In this document: piece by piece, positions 19,788 through 27,742 of the stretch | Layout of the letters: the number at the start of each line of letters is the position of its first letter | Numbering within the stretch: position 1 is the first letter of the stretch | IMG/VR virus record: IMGVR_UViG_3300025137_000132 | Location: 1-34,585 of that record | DNA: 34,585 nt | From: a virus | Reading direction: 5' to 3' (one strand) | Position numbers and translations under genes: made by a program | Notes under the pieces: model-generated | What the model was told of the DNA's origin: nothing | Databases searched by the model: none | The model's input: only the letters and a program-made list of their open reading frames with translations

Positions 19788-20056
19788 TACCATGACCAAT
19801 CCCATTTCCAAGGTAACATTGAAACACCCAACATATTAAAGAAAATCTCGGCAATATAAACTATAACAACAAATATACAGATTTCAAAAATAAGTTTATA
19901 CGGTTGGGGTAATTTATTTTTCCAAGCAACAAACCTACTTTGTTCTACCTTCTCATCAAGTTTTGTTTTGTTTATTATTTTTTCTGTCCACCAGTTATGG
20001 TCTAATATATTTTTCAACATTATAAGAGGCCAGAATATTATTTTAAGAATTTTCAT
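19787..20056 (-). CDS. Small membrane protein
   Basis: A 90-residue protein with two hydrophobic segments: an N-terminal one (MKILKIIFWPLIMLKNIL) and a stronger one near residues 56-75 (LIFEICIFVVIVYIAEIFFN). Between them is a charged stretch, and a Trp-rich end follows (LPWKWDWSW). It overlaps the zinc-ribbon gene by 4 bases (ATGA). Its function is unknown. Confidence 0.68.
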   Translation of the reverse strand: MKILKIIFWPLIMLKNILDHNWWTEKIINKTKLDEKVEQSRFVAWKNKLPQPYKLIFEICIFVVIVYIAEIFFNMLGVSMLPWKWDWSW

Positions 20057-20280
20057 ATAGTTTTCCACTGTTGTTTTAATGGTGGTGATACAATTGATTC
20101 ATCTGTCCAAGTTTCATCCCAAACGTCCATGTTTGCTTCAGACCACCTTGTGTAATCTTTTTCACAAACATCACAACGACAGTGGTGACAGACTAAAATA
20201 TTCTTGTCTGCACCAAAGTCTTTGTATAGTTTAGTATTACAATGTGTTTCGTGTCCACAATTTTTGCAACCACTAATCAT
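20053..20280 (-). CDS. Zinc-ribbon miniprotein (third of three)
   Basis: A 75-residue protein: MISGCKNCGHETHCNTKLYK, then NILVCHHCRCDVCEKDYTRW and an acidic, Trp-rich tail. Four Cys/His clusters (CKNCGHETHC, CHHCRCDVC) predict one or two structural zinc sites. The opening CxNCGHExHC is nearly the same as that of the gene immediately upstream, so the two look like a tandem duplication. The ATG overlaps the upstream stop by 8 bases. A longer reading to 20370 would run through the other gene in a different frame and lacks cysteines, so it is rejected. Confidence 0.75.
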   Translation of the reverse strand: MISGCKNCGHETHCNTKLYKDFGADKNILVCHHCRCDVCEKDYTRWSEANMDVWDETWTDESIVSPPLKQQWKTI

Positions 20281-20380
20281 CCGATTCACTGCATTTACAT
20301 TCTGTACAAGCACATTGTCCATGTTGACAACGACTATATTTGCAGTGACACTCATGACCACAATTTTCACAATTAGTCAT
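20273..20380 (-). CDS. Cys-rich zinc-binding miniprotein (second of three)
   Basis: A 35-residue protein with ten cysteines: MTNCENCGHECHCKYSRCQH and then GQCACTECKCSESDD. The spacing (CxxC, CxC, and further C-x(1-4)-C pairs) could hold two zinc ions, or several metals in metallothionein fashion. It overlaps the upstream stop by 8 bases and the downstream start by 8. Its function is unknown. Confidence 0.8.
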   Translation of the reverse strand: MTNCENCGHECHCKYSRCQHGQCACTECKCSESDD

Positions 20381-20543
20381 AATCGTACTCCTCATATTCT
20401 TCGTTTACTTCATCTTCATCATCAATATTTATCTCACCACCACAAAAGACACAATGTCTTGCATGGTAGTATTTTTCTGACATTCCAAATTGAACCTTAA
20501 ATTCAACGTCACAGTCATTACAATAAAGAACTTTTTTTGCCAT
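20373..20543 (-). CDS. Zinc-ribbon miniprotein (first of three)
   Basis: A 56-residue protein with the pattern CNDC...CVFCGG: MAKKVLYCNDCDVEFKVQFG, then YYHARHCVFCGGEINIDDED and a very acidic tail (EVNEEYEEYDYD). Two CxxC knuckles make a standard zinc ribbon. It follows the nrdB stop by three bases, with GAGG upstream. A role in binding nucleic acid or RNA polymerase is possible but not shown. Confidence 0.8.
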   Translation of the reverse strand: MAKKVLYCNDCDVEFKVQFGMSEKYYHARHCVFCGGEINIDDEDEVNEEYEEYDYD

Positions 20544-20546
20544 ATT

Positions 20547-21794
20547 CTATGCAGCCTCGTAAGCATCATCCCAAGTTCCAGATAAACCAGCAACCTCGTA
20601 TTCTGTTACTCTGTTTTCAAAAAAGTTAGTATGGTCTGCACCATTAAGTACCCACTCTAACCAAGGTAGGGGATTTTCTTTCACTTTAAAATTAGGTTTC
20701 AAACCAAGTTGCAACAACCTTCGGTCTGTTATATACTTTATATAGGTCTTTACATCAATCGCTTCAAGTCCTTCTGGAGCACCCATCTTATAGGTTAACT
20801 GAACAAACTTATCTTCTAGTTTGACTGATTGTCTTGCCATTTCGTATATTGCAGCTTTGAACTCATCATCTACAATCTTTGGATATTCTGTACAGAACTG
20901 TCGGAATAGTTTTGCAATCCCTTCCACATGGATAGATTCGTCACGAATAGACCATTCTACGACCTTACCCATACCTTTCATCTTTCCATACCTTTGGAAA
21001 TTCAATAACATTACAAATGATGCAAACAAAGCAATACCCTCATTCATCACTGACTTTGCCATTGCAAGTGCAAGACCTTTATGGGTTGAAGTATTTGAAT
21101 CCATCATGAAATCAATCTTATCTGACATTTCAGAGTATTCCAAAAATGCATGATATTCTTCTGGTGGAAGACCAAGAGTTTCATTCAGTAGTGCATATGC
21201 TCTCTGGTGGATTGCTTCTCTATTTGCAAACGAACCTAACATATTTCTTACTTCATTATTCTTGAACTTTGGAATTAATTGGTCATAGTAGTTTTGACCA
21301 ACTGCAACATCAGCTTGTGTAAACAGTCTAAGAATATTAGTAATATATTCTTTTTCAGTTTCACTAACCTTTCCACCCTTCCAATCTGCAACATCTTCTG
21401 CAAGGTCTACTTCATCTTCAATCCAGTGAACCTTTTCATGTCTTGTAGTAATCTCTACTGCCCAAGGATAGAAGAATGGTTTATAGGTTTCATTAAATTT
21501 TAACAAACTACCAGCACTTCTCTTCTTAAATAAAGTGTCTGCATATTTCATTAGGTTATCATACCCACCGATTCTATCACCATCAATAAATATTTGTGGT
21601 ACAGAGTTTACTCTACGAACATCAGCAGGGGCTCCGATTACTTCTTTAATTCCATTGATTGATTGATAGAACTCTAGACGTTCTTCTTCATTATCCATTA
21701 ATTGTAGTTCAAATTCAAATCCATTGTCATCTAACCACTTCTTAGTCATCTCACAAAAAGGACAATCTGATTTAGTTATTACTTTTATTTCCAT
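20547..21794 (-). CDS. nrdB: Glutaredoxin-NrdB fusion (RNR beta subunit)
   Basis: A 415-residue fusion. Residues 1-80 are a glutaredoxin: CPFC at 11-14, SVPQIFIDG with the cis-Pro, and GGYDNL. From about 100 onward it is a class I ribonucleotide reductase radical subunit. Iron ligands and the radical site are visible: E193-x-x-H196 followed by Tyr200 (REAIHQRAY), E252 in MNEGIALF, and E286-x-x-H289 in RDESIHVEG. The Grx domain probably re-reduces the NrdA C-terminal cysteines, joining electron donor and enzyme in one chain. I chose the ATG at 21794 for its GGAAGGA site. It follows nrdA by 19 bases and ends just before the zinc-ribbon genes. Confidence 0.93.
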   Translation of the reverse strand: MEIKVITKSDCPFCEMTKKWLDDNGFEFELQLMDNEEERLEFYQSINGIKEVIGAPADVRRVNSVPQIFIDGDRIGGYDNLMKYADTLFKKRSAGSLLKFNETYKPFFYPWAVEITTRHEKVHWIEDEVDLAEDVADWKGGKVSETEKEYITNILRLFTQADVAVGQNYYDQLIPKFKNNEVRNMLGSFANREAIHQRAYALLNETLGLPPEEYHAFLEYSEMSDKIDFMMDSNTSTHKGLALAMAKSVMNEGIALFASFVMLLNFQRYGKMKGMGKVVEWSIRDESIHVEGIAKLFRQFCTEYPKIVDDEFKAAIYEMARQSVKLEDKFVQLTYKMGAPEGLEAIDVKTYIKYITDRRLLQLGLKPNFKVKENPLPWLEWVLNGADHTNFFENRVTEYEVAGLSGTWDDAYEAA

Positions 21795-21813
21795 TACTTT
21801 TTCCTTCCGTTTT

Positions 21814-23640
21814 TTATCCTTGACACGCAACACATTCTTCTTGTGATTCAATTTCAGAAACTAGTTCTTGTGATTGATAATCTTGTAGTGCATCTCTTTT
21901 AACTTTCTCTGCAACATTCTCTGCTCTTTGAGTTGTTTCAGTTCTTAGATAGTATAATCCTTTAACTTCCCTCTTCCATGCATTAAAATGTACTTGATGT
22001 AAATACTTTCTATCAGCACCAGCAGGGAAAAACAAATTAACTGATTGACCTTGACATAAGAATCTTTGTCTAGTTCCTGCTTGGTCAATAATTTTATTCT
22101 GGTCAATTTCTATCGCAGTTTTGAAAACATCTTTGGTTGCATCATCTAAAAAAGATAAGTGTTGTACTGAACCACCATTAGTAATAATGTCTGTCCAGAC
22201 TTTATCAGTGTTCTTACCTTTTTCTTCTAACACTTCTTCAAGGTACTTGTTCTTAACCAAATGAGAACCAGCTCTTGTTCTGTGTGTGTATGCATTTGCT
22301 TTTAATGGTTCGATAGATGGTGAAGTTCCACAAATTATAGAACTATTAGCATTAGGTGCAATTGCAAGTAAATGTGCATTACGTCTGCCAGTGCCTTCCA
22401 TATCTGGTGCTTCACCCCTCTGTGAACCCATTTGTAAACTTTCTGCAATTGCTTCTTTTTGGATATACATGAATATTACGTTATTCCATACTTGTGCAGA
22501 TTCGGATTCAAATGCAATTCTTTTCTTATGTAAGAAAGCGTGCCATCCCATTGCACCAAGTCCTAATGACCTTTCTTGTGTTGCAGAAAATCTTGCACGA
22601 CTAATCTCATCTCCAGCATTATCAATAAAGAATTGAAGTACGTTGTCTAAGAATCGTGTAAGGTCACGAATCATTGTAGTACCCTTCCACTCATCAAACA
22701 TTTCTACATTTACAGATGAAAGACAACAAACAGCAGTTCTATCTTCAGAAGTTGCAAGGTGGATTTCATTACATAGATTTGAACCATTTATCTTCAACCC
22801 TTTGTCTTTTTGGGTCTGTGGTAATGCACGATTAGCGGTATCAATAAAATTAAGATATGGTTCACCAGTTCTAAATCTTACTTCTAATATTTGTTCCCAT
22901 AACTTTCTTGCAGGCATTGTTTCTCTAACAGTTTTATCATGTGGGTCAACTAAATCCCAACTTTCACCTCTTTCAACTGCTCTCATAAATGCATCTGTAA
23001 TATTGATTGCATTATGTAGATTTAAATTCTTACGATTAACATCTCCAGTAGGAACACGCATATTCATAAATTCAATAATATCTGGGTGGTCAACATTCAT
23101 GTAAGCTGCATAAGAACCCTTACGAGTTTTACCTTGACGATATGCAGTCATATCTGCATCTACTGTATGAAGAAATGGCATCGGCCCAGGCGCTTTGTCT
23201 GACACTGCACGAATATCACTCCAGTGACCACCAACTCCACCACCCTTAACTGACAACCAACGTAATTCAGCAGTGTGGTCAATTAGTCCTTCCAGACTAT
23301 CTGGCACATAAGTTAAAAAACATGAAATAGGAAGTGCTTTTGCTTTTTCATTTGGTTTTGGTGCATTTGATAAAACTGGTGATGCAAACATAAACCAACC
23401 TTTAGAAACATATTCATAAATTCTTTGTGCTAAATCCATATCACCATAACAATATGCAACTGACGCTCTTGCATATGCTTGTTGTGGAGAATCTTCACCG
23501 TCTTTACAATAGTAATCTTTTACCAATTTATGTGCTTGTTCAGATAACAATTTATCTCTATTTTTTTCTATATTAATTCCTAAGTATTTTCCAGATGATT
23601 CAGATGGTGGTAACTTGACCACCGTGGACGATTGCGCCAT
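21814..23640 (-). CDS. nrdA: Ribonucleotide reductase alpha subunit NrdA
   Basis: A 608-residue class Ia alpha subunit that reduces ribonucleoside diphosphates to deoxy forms. Active-site residues are visible: Cys107 (LPISCF), N288-L-C290-N-E292, and Cys305/306 (the partner of Cys107). FFPAGADRKYLHQVHFNAW lies near the radical-transfer end, and the C-terminal redox pair is CVACQG. Compared with E. coli NrdA (761 aa, catalytic Cys225) the N-terminus is over 100 residues shorter, so the ATP-cone that gives dATP feedback inhibition is missing. The ATG has AGGAGA upstream. It sits between primase and the Grx-NrdB fusion. Confidence 0.95.
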   Translation of the reverse strand: MAQSSTVVKLPPSESSGKYLGINIEKNRDKLLSEQAHKLVKDYYCKDGEDSPQQAYARASVAYCYGDMDLAQRIYEYVSKGWFMFASPVLSNAPKPNEKAKALPISCFLTYVPDSLEGLIDHTAELRWLSVKGGGVGGHWSDIRAVSDKAPGPMPFLHTVDADMTAYRQGKTRKGSYAAYMNVDHPDIIEFMNMRVPTGDVNRKNLNLHNAINITDAFMRAVERGESWDLVDPHDKTVRETMPARKLWEQILEVRFRTGEPYLNFIDTANRALPQTQKDKGLKINGSNLCNEIHLATSEDRTAVCCLSSVNVEMFDEWKGTTMIRDLTRFLDNVLQFFIDNAGDEISRARFSATQERSLGLGAMGWHAFLHKKRIAFESESAQVWNNVIFMYIQKEAIAESLQMGSQRGEAPDMEGTGRRNAHLLAIAPNANSSIICGTSPSIEPLKANAYTHRTRAGSHLVKNKYLEEVLEEKGKNTDKVWTDIITNGGSVQHLSFLDDATKDVFKTAIEIDQNKIIDQAGTRQRFLCQGQSVNLFFPAGADRKYLHQVHFNAWKREVKGLYYLRTETTQRAENVAEKVKRDALQDYQSQELVSEIESQEECVACQG

Positions 23641-23658
23641 GGTATTCTCTCCTATTTG

Positions 23659-24675
23659 TTAAACTTTTTTCCAGTGTGATATCTGTGTCTTGGCTTGTAA
23701 ACCAGAAAAGGTATTTGTATGTATAATATCAGATATTTCTTTATTTGTCAAACCAGAAATTATCATATCATTTATATCCTTTTCTTTTATTCTTTGAGGC
23801 CAGATTACGACACTATAATCCTCCTCAATCGCTTTTTCTATATTCTTAACAATTTCTCTATTTCTAGGTTCGTTGTCAAATACTAAAGTACTTTTAGTTT
23901 TGTATTGAGGTAGGCGCAAGTCTCCTTGAGCCACTGCAATACAATTTGGAAGAAACAAACTATCAATAGGGCCTTCCACGATAAGAGTATTCCTATTATC
24001 GTCCACCCTATCAAGACCAAAAATCTTTTGATGATTTTGGTCAAGTACAATTGTAATGTACTTCGGTTGTTCTTCTCCAAAAGACCTTCCTTGATACGCA
24101 AAAACCTTACCGTGTTTATCACGAAAAGGAATCACCATTCTAGGATGGTCATTCGTCAAATCCTTGAACTTATTAGGTATTAACTCATTAGTCCAAGTAA
24201 AAAACTTATTGACCAAATAAATATCATTGTATCTATGTTGGGGTATAAGGCGTTTACTGATAGATTGCACAGCTGGGTGGTCTTGTCCAAGTTCCCTAAA
24301 CGACTTGTGTTTAGACAAAATGTCTTTTTGAATAAAGACAGGCTTTGGTATATTGAACTCTGGATTTTTGACATTCCCACCTCTTCCATTTGCTGTAGAA
24401 CCTTCCTTGTATCTTTCAACAAGGTATTCTTTATATAGGGATTCGTCAACCTCTAAAACTAAGTTTGCAAGGTTTGTTCCCTTAGAACAGTTATGACATT
24501 TATAGAACAAATCATTCTTTGTTCTATAGACATAACCTCTAGCTTTTGATTTATTTTTCTGACTATCTCCACAAAATGGACACCGAAAATTCCAGAGGTA
24601 ATCTCCTTTTTTGGAAAACCTCTGCAATCGGTGTGACATTAAGTTGAGATATTTAATATCTACAAATGTACTCAT
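23659..24675 (-). CDS. 61: gp61-like DNA primase
   Basis: A 338-residue homologue of T4 gp61 (342 aa), the lagging-strand primase that works with gp41 helicase. The N-terminal zinc-binding domain is CPFCGDSQKNKSKARGYVYR with the second pair in FYKCHNCSKGTNLANLV. The Toprim-type catalytic domain shows NTLIVEGPIDSLFLPNCIA (the Glu motif), STLVFDNEPRNREIV (D-x-x motif) and VIWPQRIKEKDINDMII. It heads the primase-RNR transcription unit behind the promoter at 24683-24711. Confidence 0.93.
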   Translation of the reverse strand: MSTFVDIKYLNLMSHRLQRFSKKGDYLWNFRCPFCGDSQKNKSKARGYVYRTKNDLFYKCHNCSKGTNLANLVLEVDESLYKEYLVERYKEGSTANGRGGNVKNPEFNIPKPVFIQKDILSKHKSFRELGQDHPAVQSISKRLIPQHRYNDIYLVNKFFTWTNELIPNKFKDLTNDHPRMVIPFRDKHGKVFAYQGRSFGEEQPKYITIVLDQNHQKIFGLDRVDDNRNTLIVEGPIDSLFLPNCIAVAQGDLRLPQYKTKSTLVFDNEPRNREIVKNIEKAIEEDYSVVIWPQRIKEKDINDMIISGLTNKEISDIIHTNTFSGLQAKTQISHWKKV

Positions 24676-24682
24676 GTTGTAG

Positions 24683-24711
24683 ATAATACCCTAAACTTGA
24701 CTGAAAGTCAA
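24683..24711 (-). promoter_or_regulatory. Sigma70-like early promoter of primase-RNR
   Basis: The minus strand reads TTGACT, 17 bases, TATTAT. The spacer starts TTCAGTCAAG, giving an inverted repeat (GACTTGACTTTCAGTCAAG) across the -35 that could bind a dimeric repressor. The inverted repeat may be coincidence. Confidence 0.75.
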
Positions 24712-24718
24712 GTCTTAT

Positions 24719-25168
24719 TTAAAGATTTATTGTAATTACTTTTTGAATGATGAAACCAGCGACAATTGAACCACCTACAATCAACCATTTCCACTTTTCC
24801 AGAATACCAACACGACTAGATAACTCTTCACGCATCTTTCTGAAGTGTTCTTCTTCTGTTTTACTGTGAGCATTCATCTGTTCCACAAGTCTACGCTCCA
24901 TCTCACCCATTGCAGTGTGAGTTTCTTTTGCATTAGTGGTTATACGAGAATGTAAATCTTGTATGTTATCTCTTAATTGATTCTCTTGTTCGTTCAATGC
25001 ATCTTCCTGCCTGGCTAATTTTTCTTCATGTACCGCCATGATAGTATGTAATGAGGAAGAAACATCTGCAATTTTTTCAATTGCAGAATCAAGTCGAACA
25101 TGAATTCCCTTCATATCCGATACTTCTCTTTTTAGGAGTTCAATTTCTGTTTCTACATTTACTGACAT
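24719..25168 (-). CDS. Coiled-coil protein with C-terminal membrane anchor
   Basis: A 149-residue protein. Residues about 5-120 form a long coiled coil (IELLKREVSDMKGIHVRLDS, then EEKLARQEDALNEQENQLRD and MGEMERRLVEQMNAHSKTEE). A single membrane segment ends the chain (WLIVGGSIVAGFIIQKVI). It resembles tail-anchored phage proteins of unknown role and pairs with the upstream coiled-coil membrane gene at 25180-25749, which has the opposite topology. An inner-membrane complex is an inference. Confidence 0.75.
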   Translation of the reverse strand: MSVNVETEIELLKREVSDMKGIHVRLDSAIEKIADVSSSLHTIMAVHEEKLARQEDALNEQENQLRDNIQDLHSRITTNAKETHTAMGEMERRLVEQMNAHSKTEEEHFRKMREELSSRVGILEKWKWLIVGGSIVAGFIIQKVITINL

Positions 25169-25179
25169 ACAGTTATTTA

Positions 25180-25749
25180 TTAGTTTCGATTTGCGAGTGG
25201 ATTATCCAAACTCTTTTGTAACTTACGGTTTAAGTCCTCTTCAAGTGTGTTTAGTTCTCTTTTAACGAATCCTTCCAAACCAGATACCTTATCATTGAAA
25301 CGATTGTTTGCATCATTAATCATATTACGAGCATCAGTCTTGGTTCTATCCATAAGTGCAGTTGCTTCATCTTCTAGTTTATCAATATCGTTCTCTACCT
25401 TTTCCAGTAGTTTCTCTGTACGAATAATTTCGTCACGCAAATCGTGTTTTGTGTCACGCATCATATCAACCGAATCATTCACACTGTCTCTGATAATAAT
25501 AATCTCTTCTTTGAACACTCCAACTGTTTCTTTAACAATTTTCATATCCTCAGCCATTACTGCAAGTGACTTATCAAACTCTGATAAATCTGGTGCAACA
25601 TATTCTTGGATTTGTTCTTTCATATCCATGTAGTCTTTATAAAATTCAAAGCCTCCCCATAGACCACCACCTAACATTGATACTAGTGGTATAATCATAA
25701 AGAGTTTACTTCCAGTAAGTTTCACTCCCCCATATTCTACTTCTGCCAT
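25180..25749 (-). CDS. Membrane-anchored coiled-coil protein
   Basis: A 189-residue protein. A short N-terminal polar segment (MAEVEYGGVKLTGSK) is followed by one membrane span (LFMIIPLVSMLGGGLWGGF), and then a long charged coiled coil up to the end (MKEQIQEYVAPDLSEFDKSL, DEIIRTEKLLEKVENDIDKL, and others). The ATG at 25749 has AGGAG at ideal spacing. It is adjacent to, and similar in design to, the 24719-25168 protein. Its function is unknown. Confidence 0.75.
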   Translation of the reverse strand: MAEVEYGGVKLTGSKLFMIIPLVSMLGGGLWGGFEFYKDYMDMKEQIQEYVAPDLSEFDKSLAVMAEDMKIVKETVGVFKEEIIIIRDSVNDSVDMMRDTKHDLRDEIIRTEKLLEKVENDIDKLEDEATALMDRTKTDARNMINDANNRFNDKVSGLEGFVKRELNTLEEDLNRKLQKSLDNPLANRN

Positions 25750-25759
25750 TTTTATTCTC

Positions 25760-27742
25760 CTAATTAAAGTTATATTGTAAATCTTCCATTGCAACAAAGT
25801 TTGGGTCATTTAAAAACCATCTTGCATATGCATGGTCTACCACTGGTTTTGGTGGATAGAAATTTACTTGTGGTAATTTCTTTTCACTATAATCAAATCC
25901 AGGCACATATGAAATCAATGCAAGTAATTGTCTCTGCACTAACATCTGTTGTTCTATAGATACTGATTCCTCAACTTTTTTTGTTAACTCAATCGCTTTC
26001 TGTGCAAGTAACATTTTTATTTTTTCATTTTTAGTCGTTTTCTTTTTGACTACTTTTTTCTTCTCTGGTTTATCTATTTTTTCTGAAGGAACTGATTCTT
26101 CTAATTCTGCAATCTCTTTTTCTATATCATCCTCAGAAGTTGTTTCTCCTTGACCACCCACAGAACCATCTTTATCTCCAGGCGTTTCTTCAGTCTCATC
26201 TCTTTCTTTCTCAAAAGGATTACTAACATTCTCTTCTTCTATTGGTTCTTCCTCAACTCTTTCTAGTTCTGCAATTTCTTTTTCAATGTCATCTTCCATA
26301 TTCATCTGGTCACCAGAAATAGTATCTTCAACTTCTTGAAACCCATTTCCACTATCCAGTTCCACTACTTGCACTGTTGGAACTTCTGGTAAAGTCATAA
26401 CATTAGGAACACCCTCAATCACAGTTGTTGCAACAACATCTATTTCTGTATTTTCAATACCGTCATCAATAATCTCATCAGTCAAGTCCTCTAGTGCAAT
26501 CGCTTCATTGTATCCTATACAAGTTACATCATACAATGGGTCTGATTGACACTGCTGTTCTATATATGCTTGTTGATATCCTATACAAGTTATGTCATAT
26601 AGTGCATCAAAATCACATTGTTGTAATTGATAAGCTGCATCATAACCAGTGCATTGTGGGTCAAATAAAGGGTCTAGAGAACATTGTTGATTCAAGTATG
26701 CAGTTTGGTATCCAGTACATTTACTATCGTAAAGTGGGTCTAGTTTACATTGTTGATTGAAATATGCTTGTGCATAACCAGTACAACCACTATCAAATAA
26801 TGGATTTAAACTACACTGTTGATTATAATATGCATTTGCATAGCCTGGACAAGCAGGGTCAGTTAAAGGATTCGCACTACATTGTTGAGTTAGAAGTGCA
26901 TTTGCATAGCCTGGACAAGCAGGGTCAAATAATGGATTTGCAGTACACGCTTGAGTAAATAATGCATTTCCATAGCCTGAACAAGTTGCATCATGTAAAG
27001 GATTTGATGCACATATATCTGCTGAATAGATTACACTACCAACCATATTCTTTATTCTAGGGCCGTAGTTCCCTGACCAATAACCAGCATCATATCCAAA
27101 TATTTCTACTTGTACATTTGCAACTTCAAGTTGGGTAGGTGCCCATGCTAATATATTTTGTTGTGACCAGTTTGGGTCTGCAAGGTTAGGATTAATATTA
27201 TGAGTATCTAATCCACTATAATCATATGTCTCTGTAGAGATAACATTACCAGCAGCATCATACCCAACAACTTTTAATTCTAATACATCAAGACACTTAC
27301 CATTTGTTTTTGCAACTAGACAACTACCACTAATTGTATTGTGGTTTTTATTGAAGATTTCCATTTGCATATGATAACCATCAATTTTTATACCAGCACT
27401 TCTAAGTGCTTGATTAATTGCAATTGAGAGTTCCCAAGTATCTTGAGTATGTTGAAACCATAACTCATCATTACCATTCCAAGTTACAATGTTTGCAGTG
27501 GAATTACTATTTAAAGTACCAGATTGAAAGTTGGGTAATACATTCTGTGTAGAATCAAATACTGGTTGACTTTGTTGTAAGTGTGTAGATGGGTCTTCTG
27601 CACAAGTTGTACCAGTGATGAAGTTTACACTTCCATCTGTAGAACAATCAGTTGTGCCTAGTTGCTGTGCGCTAGAGTAAGAATAGAAGCAGAGTAAGAA
27701 GACTGACGCCACCAACGATAGCACCGTTCCTTTTTTGAACAT
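25760..27742 (-). CDS. Secreted protein with eight 22-residue Cys repeats
   Basis: A 660-residue exported protein. The signal peptide (MFKKGTVLSLVASVFLLCFY, ending SYSSAQ) is followed by a domain of about 220 residues rich in aromatic and polar residues (NIVTWNGNDELWFQHTQDTW, MQMEIFNKNHNTISGSCLVA). Eight tandem repeats come next, each like CSANPLTDPACPGYANAYYN plus two Gln, with Cys spaced 10 apart. After these are an acidic/lysine-rich low-complexity linker with two copies of DDIEKEIAELE, and a helical end. It suggests a cell-surface or virion-exposed scaffold with repeated disulfide loops. The start overlaps the previous gene by 71 bases. Function is unknown. Confidence 0.8.
   Translation of the reverse strand: MFKKGTVLSLVASVFLLCFYSYSSAQQLGTTDCSTDGSVNFITGTTCAEDPSTHLQQSQPVFDSTQNVLPNFQSGTLNSNSTANIVTWNGNDELWFQHTQDTWELSIAINQALRSAGIKIDGYHMQMEIFNKNHNTISGSCLVAKTNGKCLDVLELKVVGYDAAGNVISTETYDYSGLDTHNINPNLADPNWSQQNILAWAPTQLEVANVQVEIFGYDAGYWSGNYGPRIKNMVGSVIYSADICASNPLHDATCSGYGNALFTQACTANPLFDPACPGYANALLTQQCSANPLTDPACPGYANAYYNQQCSLNPLFDSGCTGYAQAYFNQQCKLDPLYDSKCTGYQTAYLNQQCSLDPLFDPQCTGYDAAYQLQQCDFDALYDITCIGYQQAYIEQQCQSDPLYDVTCIGYNEAIALEDLTDEIIDDGIENTEIDVVATTVIEGVPNVMTLPEVPTVQVVELDSGNGFQEVEDTISGDQMNMEDDIEKEIAELERVEEEPIEEENVSNPFEKERDETEETPGDKDGSVGGQGETTSEDDIEKEIAELEESVPSEKIDKPEKKKVVKKKTTKNEKIKMLLAQKAIELTKKVEESVSIEQQMLVQRQLLALISYVPGFDYSEKKLPQVNFYPPKPVVDHAYARWFLNDPNFVAMEDLQYNFN
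26486..27013 (-). repeat. Eight in-frame 66-bp tandem repeats
   Basis: Eight 22-codon units encode C-x-x-N/D-P-L-x-D-x-x-C-x-G-Y-x-x-A-x-x-x-Q-Q. Units 2 and 3 are the most alike (CPGYANA shared). The amino-acid frame is kept while the third positions vary, which points to selection on the protein rather than recent duplication. Copy number could vary between relatives. Confidence 0.9.

Noticed and set aside
22286-23104. Two plus-strand open frames opposite nrdA
   Set aside because: They lie on the other strand of a well-conserved gene, without ribosome sites or recognisable proteins.
25173-25180. AATAAATA between the two coiled-coil membrane genes
   Set aside because: It is too close to the next ATG to leave a 5' UTR with a ribosome site.
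26494-26958. Plus-strand open frames opposite the Cys repeats
   Set aside because: They are an artefact of the repeat codons being read in reverse; His/Tyr/Leu-rich low-complexity products.
26486-27013. A CRISPR array suggested by regular 66-base periodicity
   Set aside because: The units are direct in-frame coding repeats with no constant repeat plus variable spacer pattern.
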